Source: Paenibacillus herberti
Lineage (GTDB): Bacteria; Bacillota; Bacilli; Paenibacillales; Paenibacillaceae
Assembly (NCBI RefSeq): GCF_002233675.1
Contig: NZ_NMUQ01000001.1
Location: forward strand, 343,398 to 407,397
Reading direction: 5' to 3'
Length of the DNA: 64,000 bases
Shown here: piece by piece, positions 17,685 to 25,496 of the stretch
Numbering within the stretch: position 1 is the first letter of the stretch
How the letters are laid out: the number at the start of each line of letters is the position of its first letter
Notes under the pieces: model-generated
The model's input: only the letters and a program-made list of their open reading frames with translations
What the model was told of the DNA's origin: nothing
Databases searched by the model: none
Made by a program: the position numbers and the translations under genes

Positions 17685-18115
17685 AAGGAATACCGCCCAT
17701 TTTATCACCGGAGCTTCTGGCCGTGCTTCGTTCGATGGGCCATGGAGACGAGCTGGTGCTGGCCGACGGCAATTTTCCTGCAGCATCGATCGCAACTAGG
17801 CTGATCCGCGCCGACGGCCATTCCATTCCCGAGCTGCTCGACGCCATTTTGGAGCTGCTTCCCGTCGACGACTATATTGATTCACCTGCGGCCGTCATGG
17901 GCGTTGTGCCGGGCGATCCGGTCGTACCGGTCATTTGGGATAAATACCGTGAGCTGCTGAATCATCACGAAGGGCGCGAAGTGCCGATTTCGGAGCTGGA
18001 GCGTTTCGCGTTTTACGACCGGGCCCGCAAAGCCTATGCCGTAGTGGCAACAGGCGAATCGGCCCAATACGCAAATTTGATCCTGTCCAAAGGCGTCGTC
18101 CGGCCAAAAAACTAG
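17678..18115 (+). CDS. fucU: RbsD/FucU-family mutarotase, probable L-fucose mutarotase
   Basis: A 145-residue protein. [35 protein letters not shown] (in parts) is the diagnostic N-terminus of FucU/RbsD with the catalytic His in [26 protein letters not shown] near the end is the FucU-type substrate region with Tyr and Arg. The family interconverts the anomers of fucose or ribose. FucU rather than RbsD is favoured by length and by the FYDRA/ATGE motifs. It lies inside a dehydratase/dehydrogenase/hydrolase operon, pointing to a 6-deoxy-hexose such as L-fucose. ATG 17678 follows GGAGGAGG. Confidence 0.85.
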   Translation: [145 protein letters not shown]

Positions 18116-18139
18116 CTGAAGAGCGAAGGGGAGACGAGC

Positions 18140-18913
18140 ATGAGACTGAACAATAAAATAACGCTTATTACCGGAGCCGGCTCCGGCATCGGGCGCTGCA
18201 CGGCTCTGCGGTTTGCAGCAGAGGGAGCTACTGTTGTCGTAGCCGATCTCAACAAGGAAGCGGCCGACGAAACAGTAGCGCTTCTGACAGAAGCAGGCGG
18301 ACCAGGTTATGCGATCCGCTGCGACGTCACCGATCCTGGATCGGCGCAAGCGATGGCGTCCGAAGCACTGGACAAGTTCGGACGAATCGATGTGCTGTTC
18401 AACAATGCGGGCATCAGCGGCGTAGGCGCGCTTCATGAGCTGGAGCCGGACGCCTGGGACCGTGTGATGAACGTCAACATTCGCGGCACGTTTTTGCCAA
18501 GCAAATATGTGCTCCCGTCCATGATGGAGCGCCGCAGCGGCGCCATTATCAATATGTCTTCCTGCATCGCCGAAATCGGGCTTGCCCGCCGGGCATCCTA
18601 TGCCGCGACTAAGGGAGCCGTTCTGGCGCTTACGAAATCGATGCAAGTGGATTACGCGGAGTATGGCATTCGGGTCAACGCTCTGCTGCCGGGCACGATT
18701 TTGACTCCGTTCGTGGAGAAATATTTGCAGGAATCATACAGCGATCCCGAGGAGGCTCTTGCCGGCATCCGCAAGCGGCAGCTGAGCGGTGATCTTGGCC
18801 GTCCAGAGGATGTGGCGGAGGGAGCGCTGTTCCTGGCTTCCGATGAGTCGAAGTTTATGATGGGATCGCCGCTTTATATCGATGGCGGCGTCGTTTTTGG
18901 CAAAAACGCCTAA
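18140..18913 (+). CDS. SDR dehydrogenase, probable 2-keto-3-deoxy-L-fuconate 4-dehydrogenase
   Basis: A 257-residue classical short-chain dehydrogenase: TGAGSGIGRC binds the dinucleotide, NNAGISG stabilises the sheet, and S with YAATK provides the Ser-Tyr-Lys catalytic set. VADLN at the end of strand 2 favours NAD over NADP. In non-phosphorylative L-fucose and L-rhamnose pathways an SDR oxidises the 2-keto-3-deoxy acid at C4, followed by an FAH-family hydrolase; the next gene is such a hydrolase. The assignment rests on that order. RBS AGGGGAG precedes ATG. Confidence 0.8.
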   Translation: MRLNNKITLITGAGSGIGRCTALRFAAEGATVVVADLNKEAADETVALLTEAGGPGYAIRCDVTDPGSAQAMASEALDKFGRIDVLFNNAGISGVGALHELEPDAWDRVMNVNIRGTFLPSKYVLPSMMERRSGAIINMSSCIAEIGLARRASYAATKGAVLALTKSMQVDYAEYGIRVNALLPGTILTPFVEKYLQESYSDPEEALAGIRKRQLSGDLGRPEDVAEGALFLASDESKFMMGSPLYIDGGVVFGKNA

Positions 18914-18947
18914 TACTTTACCGACGGGAAAGGGGATTTGAACAACG

Positions 18948-19874
18948 ATGAAGCTGATTACATTCCGCAAAAACGATGAGTTGGCGCTTGGCGTCAGCAC
19001 AGAGAAGGGGGTTCTTGATGTTGCGGCTGCTGCCGCGGCGCAAGGGCTGGAGGGTTCGCTTCCGCTGAATATCCATGCGGCAATTGAAGGTGGAGCATCC
19101 GCGCTTTCGGCGCTCCGCTCGCTTGCTGAACATGCAGAAGGAACGCTGGAGTTGTGGCAGGAGGAGGATTCCTTACAGCTCGGGCCTTGTGTGACGAACC
19201 CGGGCAAAATTATTTGCGTCGGGCTTAACTACCGCAAACATGCGGAAGAAACAAACGCACCGATCCCGAACTACCCGATCCTGTTCAATAAATTTGCGAA
19301 CACGGTTGCCGCGCAAGGCGACGATATTCCGCTTCCACGCGTCAGCCAGGAGGTGGATTACGAGGCCGAGCTAGTTATCGTCATCGGCCGCGAGGCCAAG
19401 TATGTCGGACGCGAGCAGGCGCTGGAGCATGTGTTCGGCTACTGCTGCGTCAACGATCTGTCCGCCCGTGATCTGCAATTGCGGACGCCGCAGTGGCTGC
19501 TGGGCAAGTCTTGTGACAAGTTCAGCCCGCTCGGCCCGTATCTTGTCACCTCCGACGAAGTTGGCAATCCGAATGAGCTCGCCATTTCTACTACTGTAAA
19601 CGGCGAGGTCAGACAATCTTCGAACACGGCAGACATGATTTTCCGCTGTGATGAGATTGTCAGCTATGTTTCCCAGCACATGACCCTGTCGCCGGGAGAT
19701 ATCATCCTCACCGGTACACCAGAAGGCGTTGTGCTCGGCTTGCCGCCGGAGCAGCGGGTGTATTTGCAGCCGGGAGACGTTGTCGAGATCAGCATCGACA
19801 AGCTCGGCACGCTGCGCAACCGGATGGTTGCGGAACCGGAGCCGGCTCCGGGCAGCCATGACTGGCGCGCTTAA
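18948..19874 (+). CDS. Fumarylacetoacetate hydrolase-family protein, probable 2,4-diketo-3-deoxy-L-fuconate hydrolase
   Basis: A 308-residue FAH-family enzyme. After a short N-terminal domain, KIICVGLNYRKHAEET, DYEAELVIVIGR, NDLSARDLQ, GKSCDKFSPLGPYL and PGDIILTGTPEGVVLG give the metal-binding glutamates and aspartate and the substrate loop. The family cleaves C-C bonds in beta-diketo acids using Mg or Mn. As last gene of the cluster it would split the diketo acid into pyruvate and lactate. A perfect 20-bp hairpin 63 bp later ends the operon. Confidence 0.85.
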   Translation: MKLITFRKNDELALGVSTEKGVLDVAAAAAAQGLEGSLPLNIHAAIEGGASALSALRSLAEHAEGTLELWQEEDSLQLGPCVTNPGKIICVGLNYRKHAEETNAPIPNYPILFNKFANTVAAQGDDIPLPRVSQEVDYEAELVIVIGREAKYVGREQALEHVFGYCCVNDLSARDLQLRTPQWLLGKSCDKFSPLGPYLVTSDEVGNPNELAISTTVNGEVRQSSNTADMIFRCDEIVSYVSQHMTLSPGDIILTGTPEGVVLGLPPEQRVYLQPGDVVEISIDKLGTLRNRMVAEPEPAPGSHDWRA

Positions 19875-19936
19875 TTGCCCGCGCGTTGGATAACATTTTC
19901 CTTTTCATATGCAGAAGTGGTTTTGCTTGCTCTCTC

Positions 19937-19980
19937 AAAACGTGAAAAAGACAGCCAACAGGCTGTCTTTTTCACGTTTT
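19937..19980. terminator. Bidirectional terminator of the sugar cluster
   Basis: A perfect 20-bp stem (19937-19956 with 19961-19980) has loop AACA. It also faces the convergent paralogue at 20014. Confidence 0.92.
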
Positions 19981-20013
19981 ATTGTTCACAAACAGCTCCG
20001 GTGAGATCAATGG

Positions 20014-20493
20014 TCAACCCGCAGCTGCGACGCCGTTAAACGTTACTGGACCGCTTAGCAGAACATTGTCGGAGAACTGCGGAGTGTCGGAAGTAATGAA
20101 CAGCGTATAACGAATCTGTCCGGCATTTACTTCATCGGCTGTAGGAAGGTCGGCGCAGTTAATGACGGCAGGAAAACTGACGTCAACTCCAACCAGACCG
20201 GGCTGCACGAGCTCTTCATAGATAAATATGCCGGAGCCGAACGTATCCCCACCGTTTTTCTCAATAACTAGGGTTACTCTGGCATTTGCATTTGACTCGT
20301 CAAGATTTTCAAAAAAGGTTGCTGTTCCGTTGAGCATTACTTTGACGCTGCCTGCAAGCGGGGTGTTAGCGACGCTCACGGTTTGAAGACCAATATCACC
20401 GATTAGCAAAAACTGGGTTTCAAATATCTCTACACTACCGGTGCTAGAGTTCAAGGCTTGGGACAAACGAAGATCGACAAATTGCTCGGCCAC
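20014..20493 (-). CDS. Tandem paralogue 1 of a three-gene family of unknown function
   Basis: A 159-residue protein with no signal peptide, predicted almost all beta strand. It shares the blocks FVDLRLSQ, GDIGLQTVSVANT, EKNGGDTFGSGI and ADEVNAGQIRYTLFIT, and a conserved single Cys (NCAD), with the two genes downstream on the map. It ends VTFNGVAAAG. The start is GTG, 8-9 nt after AAGGAG. I do not recognise the family. The compact beta layout and repeated genes would suit a self-assembling surface or spore-layer protein, but that is a guess. Confidence 0.7.
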   Translation of the reverse strand: MAEQFVDLRLSQALNSSTGSVEIFETQFLLIGDIGLQTVSVANTPLAGSVKVMLNGTATFFENLDESNANARVTLVIEKNGGDTFGSGIFIYEELVQPGLVGVDVSFPAVINCADLPTADEVNAGQIRYTLFITSDTPQFSDNVLLSGPVTFNGVAAAG

Positions 20494-20555
20494 TTACTTT
20501 CATCTCCTTTCCTCATCATTGAATCGTACATCTCTTTTTAGGAACGTGAACATGG

Positions 20556-21035
20556 TCAACTATCTGCGGATGCAATGCCATTAAAGGTGGTGGGGCCGTT
20601 GAGCAGAATATCGGCTGAAAACTGGGTGGAAGTCGAGGTAATGAACAGCGTATAGCGGATTTGTCCGGCGTTTACTTCATCGGCAGTAGGGAAGTCGGCG
20701 CAGCTGACGGACGCGGGAAAAATCGTTTGAACATCGATTGTGCCCGGCTGAACGATTTCTTCATAAATAAGGATGCCGGAGCCAAAAGTGTCACCGCCGT
20801 TTTTTTCGATTAGAAGAAAAACCATCGCGTCGGTATTGGGGGCTTCAAGCTCTTGGAAAAAAGTTACGGTTCCGCTAAGCATGACTTTTACGCTAGAAGC
20901 GAGAGCTGTGTTTGCAACGGAGATTGTCTGAATACCGATGTCGCCAACTAGCAACTTTACCGTATTGTTTATTTCTAGGCTCAAGTTGGGCCTGTTAGCA
21001 TTTTGCGATAAACGTAAATCTACAAATTGAGACAT
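20556..21035 (-). CDS. Tandem paralogue 2 of a three-gene family of unknown function
   Basis: A 159-residue sister of the genes on both sides, with MSQFVDLRLSQ at the start, LLVGDIGIQTISVANT, LIEKNGGDTFGSGILIYEE and the conserved Cys in SCADFP. Variation is concentrated in the loop before the FF segment and near the C-terminus, as in proteins sharing a fold but not a partner. GAGGAGG precedes ATG. On the minus strand upstream, AC is followed after 17 nt by CATATAGTG, one base off a sigma-K -10. Confidence 0.7.
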   Translation of the reverse strand: MSQFVDLRLSQNANRPNLSLEINNTVKLLVGDIGIQTISVANTALASSVKVMLSGTVTFFQELEAPNTDAMVFLLIEKNGGDTFGSGILIYEEIVQPGTIDVQTIFPASVSCADFPTADEVNAGQIRYTLFITSTSTQFSADILLNGPTTFNGIASADS

Positions 21036-21161
21036 GATTTCGCCTCCTCTCTATTCGAAGTATGCTAGCACTATATGCTAGGAGGGACTAAGAAGTGAGC
21101 CTGTTTAATAATAGATGTTTTGTGATTTCTATTTGCTGATTGAAGATAGTTTTTCAGTCTA

Positions 21162-21629
21162 TTAGTTGTCTGCCGCAGCAATCCCGTTAAAGGTGGCTGG
21201 GCCTACAAGCGTGACCTCTCCCGCTGTAGGGATGGGAGCTGAAATAAAGAGGGTATAACGAATCTGTCCGGCGTTGACCTCAGCGACCGATGGAAAGTCG
21301 GCGCAGTTAATTGACGCTGGAAACAGAGTTGTATTTCCGTTTGTTCCGGGCTGAATGAGCTCTGCATAGATGGAAATACCTGAACCGAACGTATCTCCCC
21401 CATTTTTCTCAATCACGAGGGATATATTTGTATCCGTATCGTCTTCACTCAGAAATGCTACCGTTCCGCTCAGCATAACTTTAACATTGGCAGCCATAGG
21501 GGTATTTGCGACAATGACAGTCTGAAGTCCGATATCCCCAACGAGGATAAACTCGGTGCCAATTGGGACGCTGGCTGTAGGAGCGTTGAGTGCTTGAGAC
21601 AAACGGAGGTCCAAAAATTGTTGAGACAT
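21162..21629 (-). CDS. Tandem paralogue 3 of a three-gene family of unknown function
   Basis: A 155-residue member, first in the direction of transcription. It has MSQQFLDLRLSQ, LVGDIGLQTVIVANT, VIEKNGGDTFGSGISIYAE and NCADFPS. It is shorter than the others by four residues in the FLSEDD loop. GAGGAGGTG precedes ATG. CATATGCTA, an exact CATANNNTA, lies about 25 nt before the start on the minus strand with AC 15 nt upstream. This resembles a mother-cell sigma-K promoter and would put expression late in sporulation. Confidence 0.7.
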   Translation of the reverse strand: MSQQFLDLRLSQALNAPTASVPIGTEFILVGDIGLQTVIVANTPMAANVKVMLSGTVAFLSEDDTDTNISLVIEKNGGDTFGSGISIYAELIQPGTNGNTTLFPASINCADFPSVAEVNAGQIRYTLFISAPIPTAGEVTLVGPATFNGIAAADN

Positions 21630-21652
21630 TTTAGTTCACCTCCTCTGACTAT

Positions 21653-21661
21653 TAGCATATG
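21653..21661 (-). promoter_or_regulatory. Possible sigma-K -10 upstream of the paralogue array
   Basis: On the minus strand CATATGCTA matches the sigma-K -10 CATANNNTA, with AC about 15 nt upstream. The site lies within the palindrome TAGCATATGCTA, so a repressor site is the alternative. Confidence 0.35.
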
Positions 21662-21750
21662 CTAGATATCAAAAAAGTTGAGCCCGTTAATAGATTGTGA
21701 AAGATGGAGTTGCCCCTTAGTGTTCGTTTTCATAAACAAGCAGCCATATC

Positions 21751-21779
21751 TTGACTAATATACCCCCAGGGGGTATATT
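21751..21779 (+). promoter_or_regulatory. copZ promoter with perfect CsoR-type operator
   Basis: TTGACT and TATATT are 17 nt apart. The spacer and -10 form the perfect inverted repeat AATATACCCCC-A-GGGGGTATATT. This is the form of CsoR boxes in Bacillus-type copZA operons. A bound repressor would cover both promoter elements. Confidence 0.85.
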
Positions 21780-21830
21780 GTGGAGAGAAACTTGTCAGGC
21801 ATTATTTATCTTGAAAGGAGATATGGAGAG

Positions 21831-22031
21831 ATGAAGACGGAAGTGCTGCAAGTAAAAGGAATGTCCTGCGGACATTGCGTCAGCTCCGTTGAGGGAGCTG
21901 TGAAGGAAGCGGGCGGAGCGGCAAAGGTCGATCTGGCCGACGGCAAAGTTACGGTTGAGTTTGACGAAGCCAAGCTGTCTCTTCAAACAATTAAGGAAGC
22001 GATTGAGGAGCAAGGTTACGACGTCGTGTAA
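21831..22031 (+). CDS. copZ: Copper chaperone CopZ
   Basis: A 66-residue heavy-metal-associated domain protein. KGMSCGHCVSSVEGAV carries the Cu(I)-binding Cys pair, and the beta-alpha-beta-beta-alpha-beta order is complete (TVEFDEAKLSLQTIKEAIEEQGYDV). It binds Cu(I) in the cytoplasm and hands it to CopA or to CsoR. ATG 21831 lies 10 nt after AAAGGAG; the upstream in-frame extension has no support. In Bacillus copZ and copA are adjacent, but here they are 10.5 kb apart with matching promoters. Confidence 0.95.
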   Translation: MKTEVLQVKGMSCGHCVSSVEGAVKEAGGAAKVDLADGKVTVEFDEAKLSLQTIKEAIEEQGYDVV

Positions 22032-22067
22032 AGCCCATGTCCAGATAATATCGCCGCTAGGAAGTAA

Positions 22068-22110
22068 CAGATAAGCTTGCGGAGAAATCCGGAAGCTTAT
22101 CTGCATTTCA
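22068..22110 (+). terminator. Weak terminator after copZ
   Basis: CAGATAAGCTT (22068-22078) and AAGCTTATCTG (22093-22103) form a perfect 11-bp stem. The tail is CATTTCATAG, with few T residues, so read-through into the lipoprotein gene is possible. Confidence 0.55.
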
Positions 22111-22191
22111 TAGTGAGAGTTAATCTATAGTTATGCTCTTCCTAGCCTATGGGCAGGATGGAGAAAGGCAGAAATTATGGAGGTGCTCGAT

Positions 22192-23514
22192 GTGAATAGA
22201 ATAAGCGCTGGACATAGGCAGATAGGGATGAGCGCTGGGACTGGAGCTGCAACCAGAGGAAATAGCGGAGTCCAGTTTGCAAAAAATGCGGCCGTTCTAC
22301 TGCTGTTGTCGGCGGTATGGTTAGGCGGCTGCACCTCGACTCGCGGGGGCGGACATAGCGGTCAAGGCGATCACTCGGCTTTTATGGCGACAGGTTCGGG
22401 ATCGGGAGAATCCATCGCCACAGGAATTTCATCCGGCATATCGATGCCTTGGATCGCTACGAAGAACACGACTCGCATCAATACTGCAAGCCCAGTGGAA
22501 GCAGCGGTGTTGGTGTCTCGCACGCTCTGGCCAGCGCAGAGCAAGGCGAGCCGGCCGGGAGCTGTTATATTGGCCGATCCGACGGACTGGGCGAGTGCAG
22601 CTGCGGCCGCGCATCTGATTCATCATCCTCATAATGGGCCGGTACTCTATGTGACGGGTGAGAGTATCCCGAGTGCGACGCTCCAAGAGCTGCAACGGCT
22701 GCAGCCGACTGGTGTTAAGGGCAGCGGTGTCCAGGTCATTTTGACAGGTAAGCTGGAGGCTGGTGTAGAGCAAGCGGCAGAGGAATTGGGTTTCAAGACG
22801 ACGCGTGTTGAAGGCGGCAATGCAGCGGAGCTGGCTGCGGCGGCGGATGCTTATTTCATCCAATCTGCTGGCGAAATCTCTGAAGGCGTCATTATCGGAT
22901 CATCCGATGAGGAGGCATTTACGATGCCTGCTGCTTATTGGAGCGCTCATATGCCGGAACCGCTGCTTTATGTATCGGGAGATCGCATTCCAATTGCGAC
23001 TGTGCAGGCGCTCCAGAAGCGCGGGGGCAAGGCTTCTATTTATATCATCGGACCGGAAAAGGCCGTATCGGCCAAGCTGGAGGAGGAACTATCCGCTTAC
23101 GGCAACGTTACTCGCATCTCGGGTAAGGATGCGTATGAAAATGCAATCGCCTTCGCCAAATTCAAGGACAATTCCACCGGTTTCGGCTGGGGCGTCAACG
23201 AACCGGGACGCAATCTGACTTTATCCAATGTGGAGACGCCCCAATTGGCGCTGGCGGGTGCACCCTTCGCCCATCTCGGCAAACATGCTCCGCTAATTTG
23301 GACGAGCAAAAACGCGATGCCAGGCTCAGTCATGGAATATGTGATGAGTCTTCAGACCAAATATGAGCAGTCGCCAGCAGATGGACCGTTCAATCATGCC
23401 TGGCTGCTAGGCGGCACGGCCCAGCTGACCGAGGCTGCGCAGGGAGAGCTGGATGCGATGTTGGAAATTTCATCGGCGTCAAGCGCATCCGACGGTGGGC
23501 ATGGGGGACATTAG
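22192..23514 (+). CDS. CWB2-like lipoprotein with His-rich ends
   Basis: A 440-residue exported lipoprotein. A hydrophobic stretch ending in LGGC is a lipobox, with Cys about 45 residues in. The body contains two to three copies of the cell-wall-binding-repeat-2 pattern (INTASPVEAAVLVSRTLW, VILADPTDW, GPVLYVTGESIPSATLQEL, VILTG). The segment just after the lipobox (GGGHSGQGDHSAF) and the extreme C-terminus (DGGHGGH) are rich in Gly and His. GTG 22192 is chosen because TGGAGGTG lies 7 nt upstream; the in-frame ATG 22177 precedes that site. It follows copZ by 160 bp with only a weak terminator between, so a metal-related role is possible. Confidence 0.65.
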   Translation: MNRISAGHRQIGMSAGTGAATRGNSGVQFAKNAAVLLLLSAVWLGGCTSTRGGGHSGQGDHSAFMATGSGSGESIATGISSGISMPWIATKNTTRINTASPVEAAVLVSRTLWPAQSKASRPGAVILADPTDWASAAAAAHLIHHPHNGPVLYVTGESIPSATLQELQRLQPTGVKGSGVQVILTGKLEAGVEQAAEELGFKTTRVEGGNAAELAAAADAYFIQSAGEISEGVIIGSSDEEAFTMPAAYWSAHMPEPLLYVSGDRIPIATVQALQKRGGKASIYIIGPEKAVSAKLEEELSAYGNVTRISGKDAYENAIAFAKFKDNSTGFGWGVNEPGRNLTLSNVETPQLALAGAPFAHLGKHAPLIWTSKNAMPGSVMEYVMSLQTKYEQSPADGPFNHAWLLGGTAQLTEAAQGELDAMLEISSASSASDGGHGGH

Positions 23515-23540
23515 CTACCTGTAGCTAAGGGAGTAAAAGA

Positions 23541-23565
23541 AATGGGCCGTCCCTAAGTTATCTTG
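23541..23565. repeat. Half of a GGGACGGCC-type hairpin element
   Basis: AATGGGCCGTCCCTAAGTTA followed by TCTTG is one arm of the hairpin family complete at 11886, 26800 and 49357. The matching arm is missing, and transposase debris starts about 50 bp later. Confidence 0.5.
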
Positions 23566-23605
23566 GGCGTGTATGCAAACTATGAAAAGGCTTAATCGGT
23601 GGTAA

Positions 23606-24096
23606 ATTAAGGACATGAAGAGACGAAACCTCAAGGAGGACGTCCTCCCAAGGATCATCGAGCCATGTTGAATGCCATGTTATGGGCAGCTCGGACCGGG
23701 GCACCTTGGCGAGATTTGCCAGAATATTATGGTTCCTGGTTCAAGGCTTACAGCCGTTTTCGGCGCTGGCAGAAGTCTGGCGTCTGGGACAAAATCTTAG
23801 AGCATGTCTCGATTGAGCCAGACTTCGAACTCGTATTGATCGATACGACTATTGTTCGCGTTCATCAACACGGGTCCGGAGTAAAAGGGGGCAGTATACC
23901 CAAGCCATGGATCGATCCGAGGTGGATTAAGCATCAAAATCCATGCCGTTGTAGACGCACTTGGGAATCCGCTTCGATTTTGGCAGACCGAGCCTACGAT
24001 ATCAACCGGATTTTGGATCTGCTGCACCACCAGAAAGCGACTCCAATCATTCCAAGCAAGAAAAATCGCCGAAAGCCACGTCAAGGCGCTTATTAA
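23606..24096 (+). pseudogene. Degenerate IS5-family transposase
   Basis: The reading passes GRPPKDHRAMLNAMLWAARTG and APWRDLPEYYG, then a FRRWQKSGVWDKIL block, all typical of IS5-group transposases, then LIDTTIVRVHQHGSGVKGG. A one-base loss near 23917 shifts the frame: the expected SRGG-LSIKIHAVVDALGNP-LRF continues in another frame. The frame that ends at 24096 resumes at ILADRAYDINRILDLL and IPSKKNRRKPRQ, skipping the central catalytic Asp region, so an internal deletion is likely as well. It cannot encode an active transposase. The N-terminal part has no clear start codon in frame. Confidence 0.8.
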
Positions 24097-24289
24097 AGAG
24101 GGGAAACCCATATCATATAGAACAGTCTCCTATAAGACTAAAGAGGCTGTTCGCCCTCTAAGCTCTGTTTGTCTACCCTGTTTGCTATTCGGATGGGGCC
24201 GTTTCTCGGTTGCTTGGCGAACGCGGTGGTACCAATGTTTGAACCCAACGCAATTGAATTGGTTTTTTTGTTTGTTGGGAATGGGATGA
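24059..24289 (+). pseudogene. Possible fragment of another mobile-element gene
   Basis: Overlapping the end of the transposase relic in another frame, RKIAESHVKALIKEGKPIS and YRTVSYKTKE read like the N-terminal helices of small accessory transposon proteins. The rest of the frame loses protein character before the stop. There is no start codon or ribosome site. The remaining bases to 24483 hold a GTTCTTGTC/GACAAGAAC inverted pair (about 24291 and 24343) and direct repeat 24397-24416. Confidence 0.3.
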
Positions 24290-24396
24290 AGTTCTTGTCA
24301 TTTATGAAATAAAGTTCTTGGCAACCGACTTTGGTGTAGAAGGACAAGAACTTACCGTGGATTCAAGGGAGATGAAGAAGACGAAGTTTCATTAAG

Positions 24397-24416
24397 GTAA
24401 CGGGCAGTTTAGCGCA
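24397..24416. repeat. 20-bp direct repeat, left copy
   Basis: GTAACGGGCAGTTTAGCGCA recurs with one mismatch at 26208-26227, in the same orientation. The two copies flank the stalk-domain gene and the membrane-protein gene, and each copy lies next to transposase debris. Confidence 0.6.
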
Positions 24417-24483
24417 ACATTACTTCATAGTTCTCGTCTATAGTATAGTTCGCCAAAATATGAAAAGAAAGGAATATAATATC

Positions 24484-25311
24484 ATGAAAAAGGTCCTCGC
24501 AGGAATTTTCGCTGCATTAATTTTATCTATCTCTTCACCTACCTACGCGGCGGCAAATATGCAAATAAAAGTTGAGGGTATTACTATTGCCTCCGATGTG
24601 AAGCCCGAAATTAAGCACAATCGTACGATGGTGCCTTTGCGTTTTATCAGTGAAAATTTGGGAGCCAAGGTCAACTGGTCGGGTTCGAAAGTTACGCTCG
24701 TAAAAAACGATATGCAGGTCATCTTAAAATTGAAGAACAATACAGCAGTGAAAAATGGTAAACCCGCGCTACTCGATGCAACACCCTATATTAAGAATAA
24801 TCGTATCATGGTTCCGCTTCGCTTTATTGCAGAAACGTTTAACTGTAGCGTCGAATTCAGAAATTCAACAGTATCTGTTGAACCTGCCCCCTTTGTACTA
24901 GACGGCGTGACAGTGAAAGCATTGCAACACGAAGTTTACTATACAATGGGCAGCATAGTAAAACAAATGAATGTGAGTTCCTATAGCGAAGCGATTTATC
25001 ATATTTTTGAGAACAAAGGAAGTAAGGTGGATGCCCCTGCTAGGTACACTTCGAGCGTTATAGAGCTTAAACCGGGGGACTATTACATGAGTGGACAGTT
25101 TGATTTCTTGGATCAAAAAGGGAACAGCATTAAACGATTTAATCTTTATACTTTATCACAGTCCAAGGGCAATCCCGATGTTATGCTATATGATGCGACT
25201 GAAAACCAATGGTATTCGTTTACTTATTCAGCAGTTCAATCGATATACCAGTTCATTGATACTGCCGGACAGAACGGTTTTTTGACGACGATCAGTGATA
25301 CAAATCCATAA
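24484..25311 (+). CDS. Secreted protein with copper-amine-oxidase-like N-terminal (stalk) domain
   Basis: A 275-residue exported protein. Residues 1-25 are a signal peptide ending in TYAA. Residues about 28-145 hold two copies of the stalk-domain motif (HNRTMVPLRFISENLGAKVNW and NNRIMVPLRFIAETFNCSVEF, each split by VTLVK-type strands), common in secreted Paenibacillus proteins and thought to anchor or present other domains. The C-terminal 130 residues are not recognised. ATG 24484 follows AAAGGA; an upstream in-frame ATG at 24460 precedes that site. The gene is richer in A+T than its neighbours. Confidence 0.75.
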   Translation: MKKVLAGIFAALILSISSPTYAAANMQIKVEGITIASDVKPEIKHNRTMVPLRFISENLGAKVNWSGSKVTLVKNDMQVILKLKNNTAVKNGKPALLDATPYIKNNRIMVPLRFIAETFNCSVEFRNSTVSVEPAPFVLDGVTVKALQHEVYYTMGSIVKQMNVSSYSEAIYHIFENKGSKVDAPARYTSSVIELKPGDYYMSGQFDFLDQKGNSIKRFNLYTLSQSKGNPDVMLYDATENQWYSFTYSAVQSIYQFIDTAGQNGFLTTISDTNP

Positions 25312-25496
25312 GGCAACATTTATTTCTACGCTAACGGGACACGTTAGCGCTTAGAAAACACATCATAGGGCCGCCGCGGGACAATCGCCAAGGATAAAGA
25401 TTGCCGATCCTGTTGTTATAAGATAATATATGGAGCATTTTCATGAACGGCTGCGGTCCTTCCCGAACTGCTCACAAGTAGATAAGGGGAGATGAA

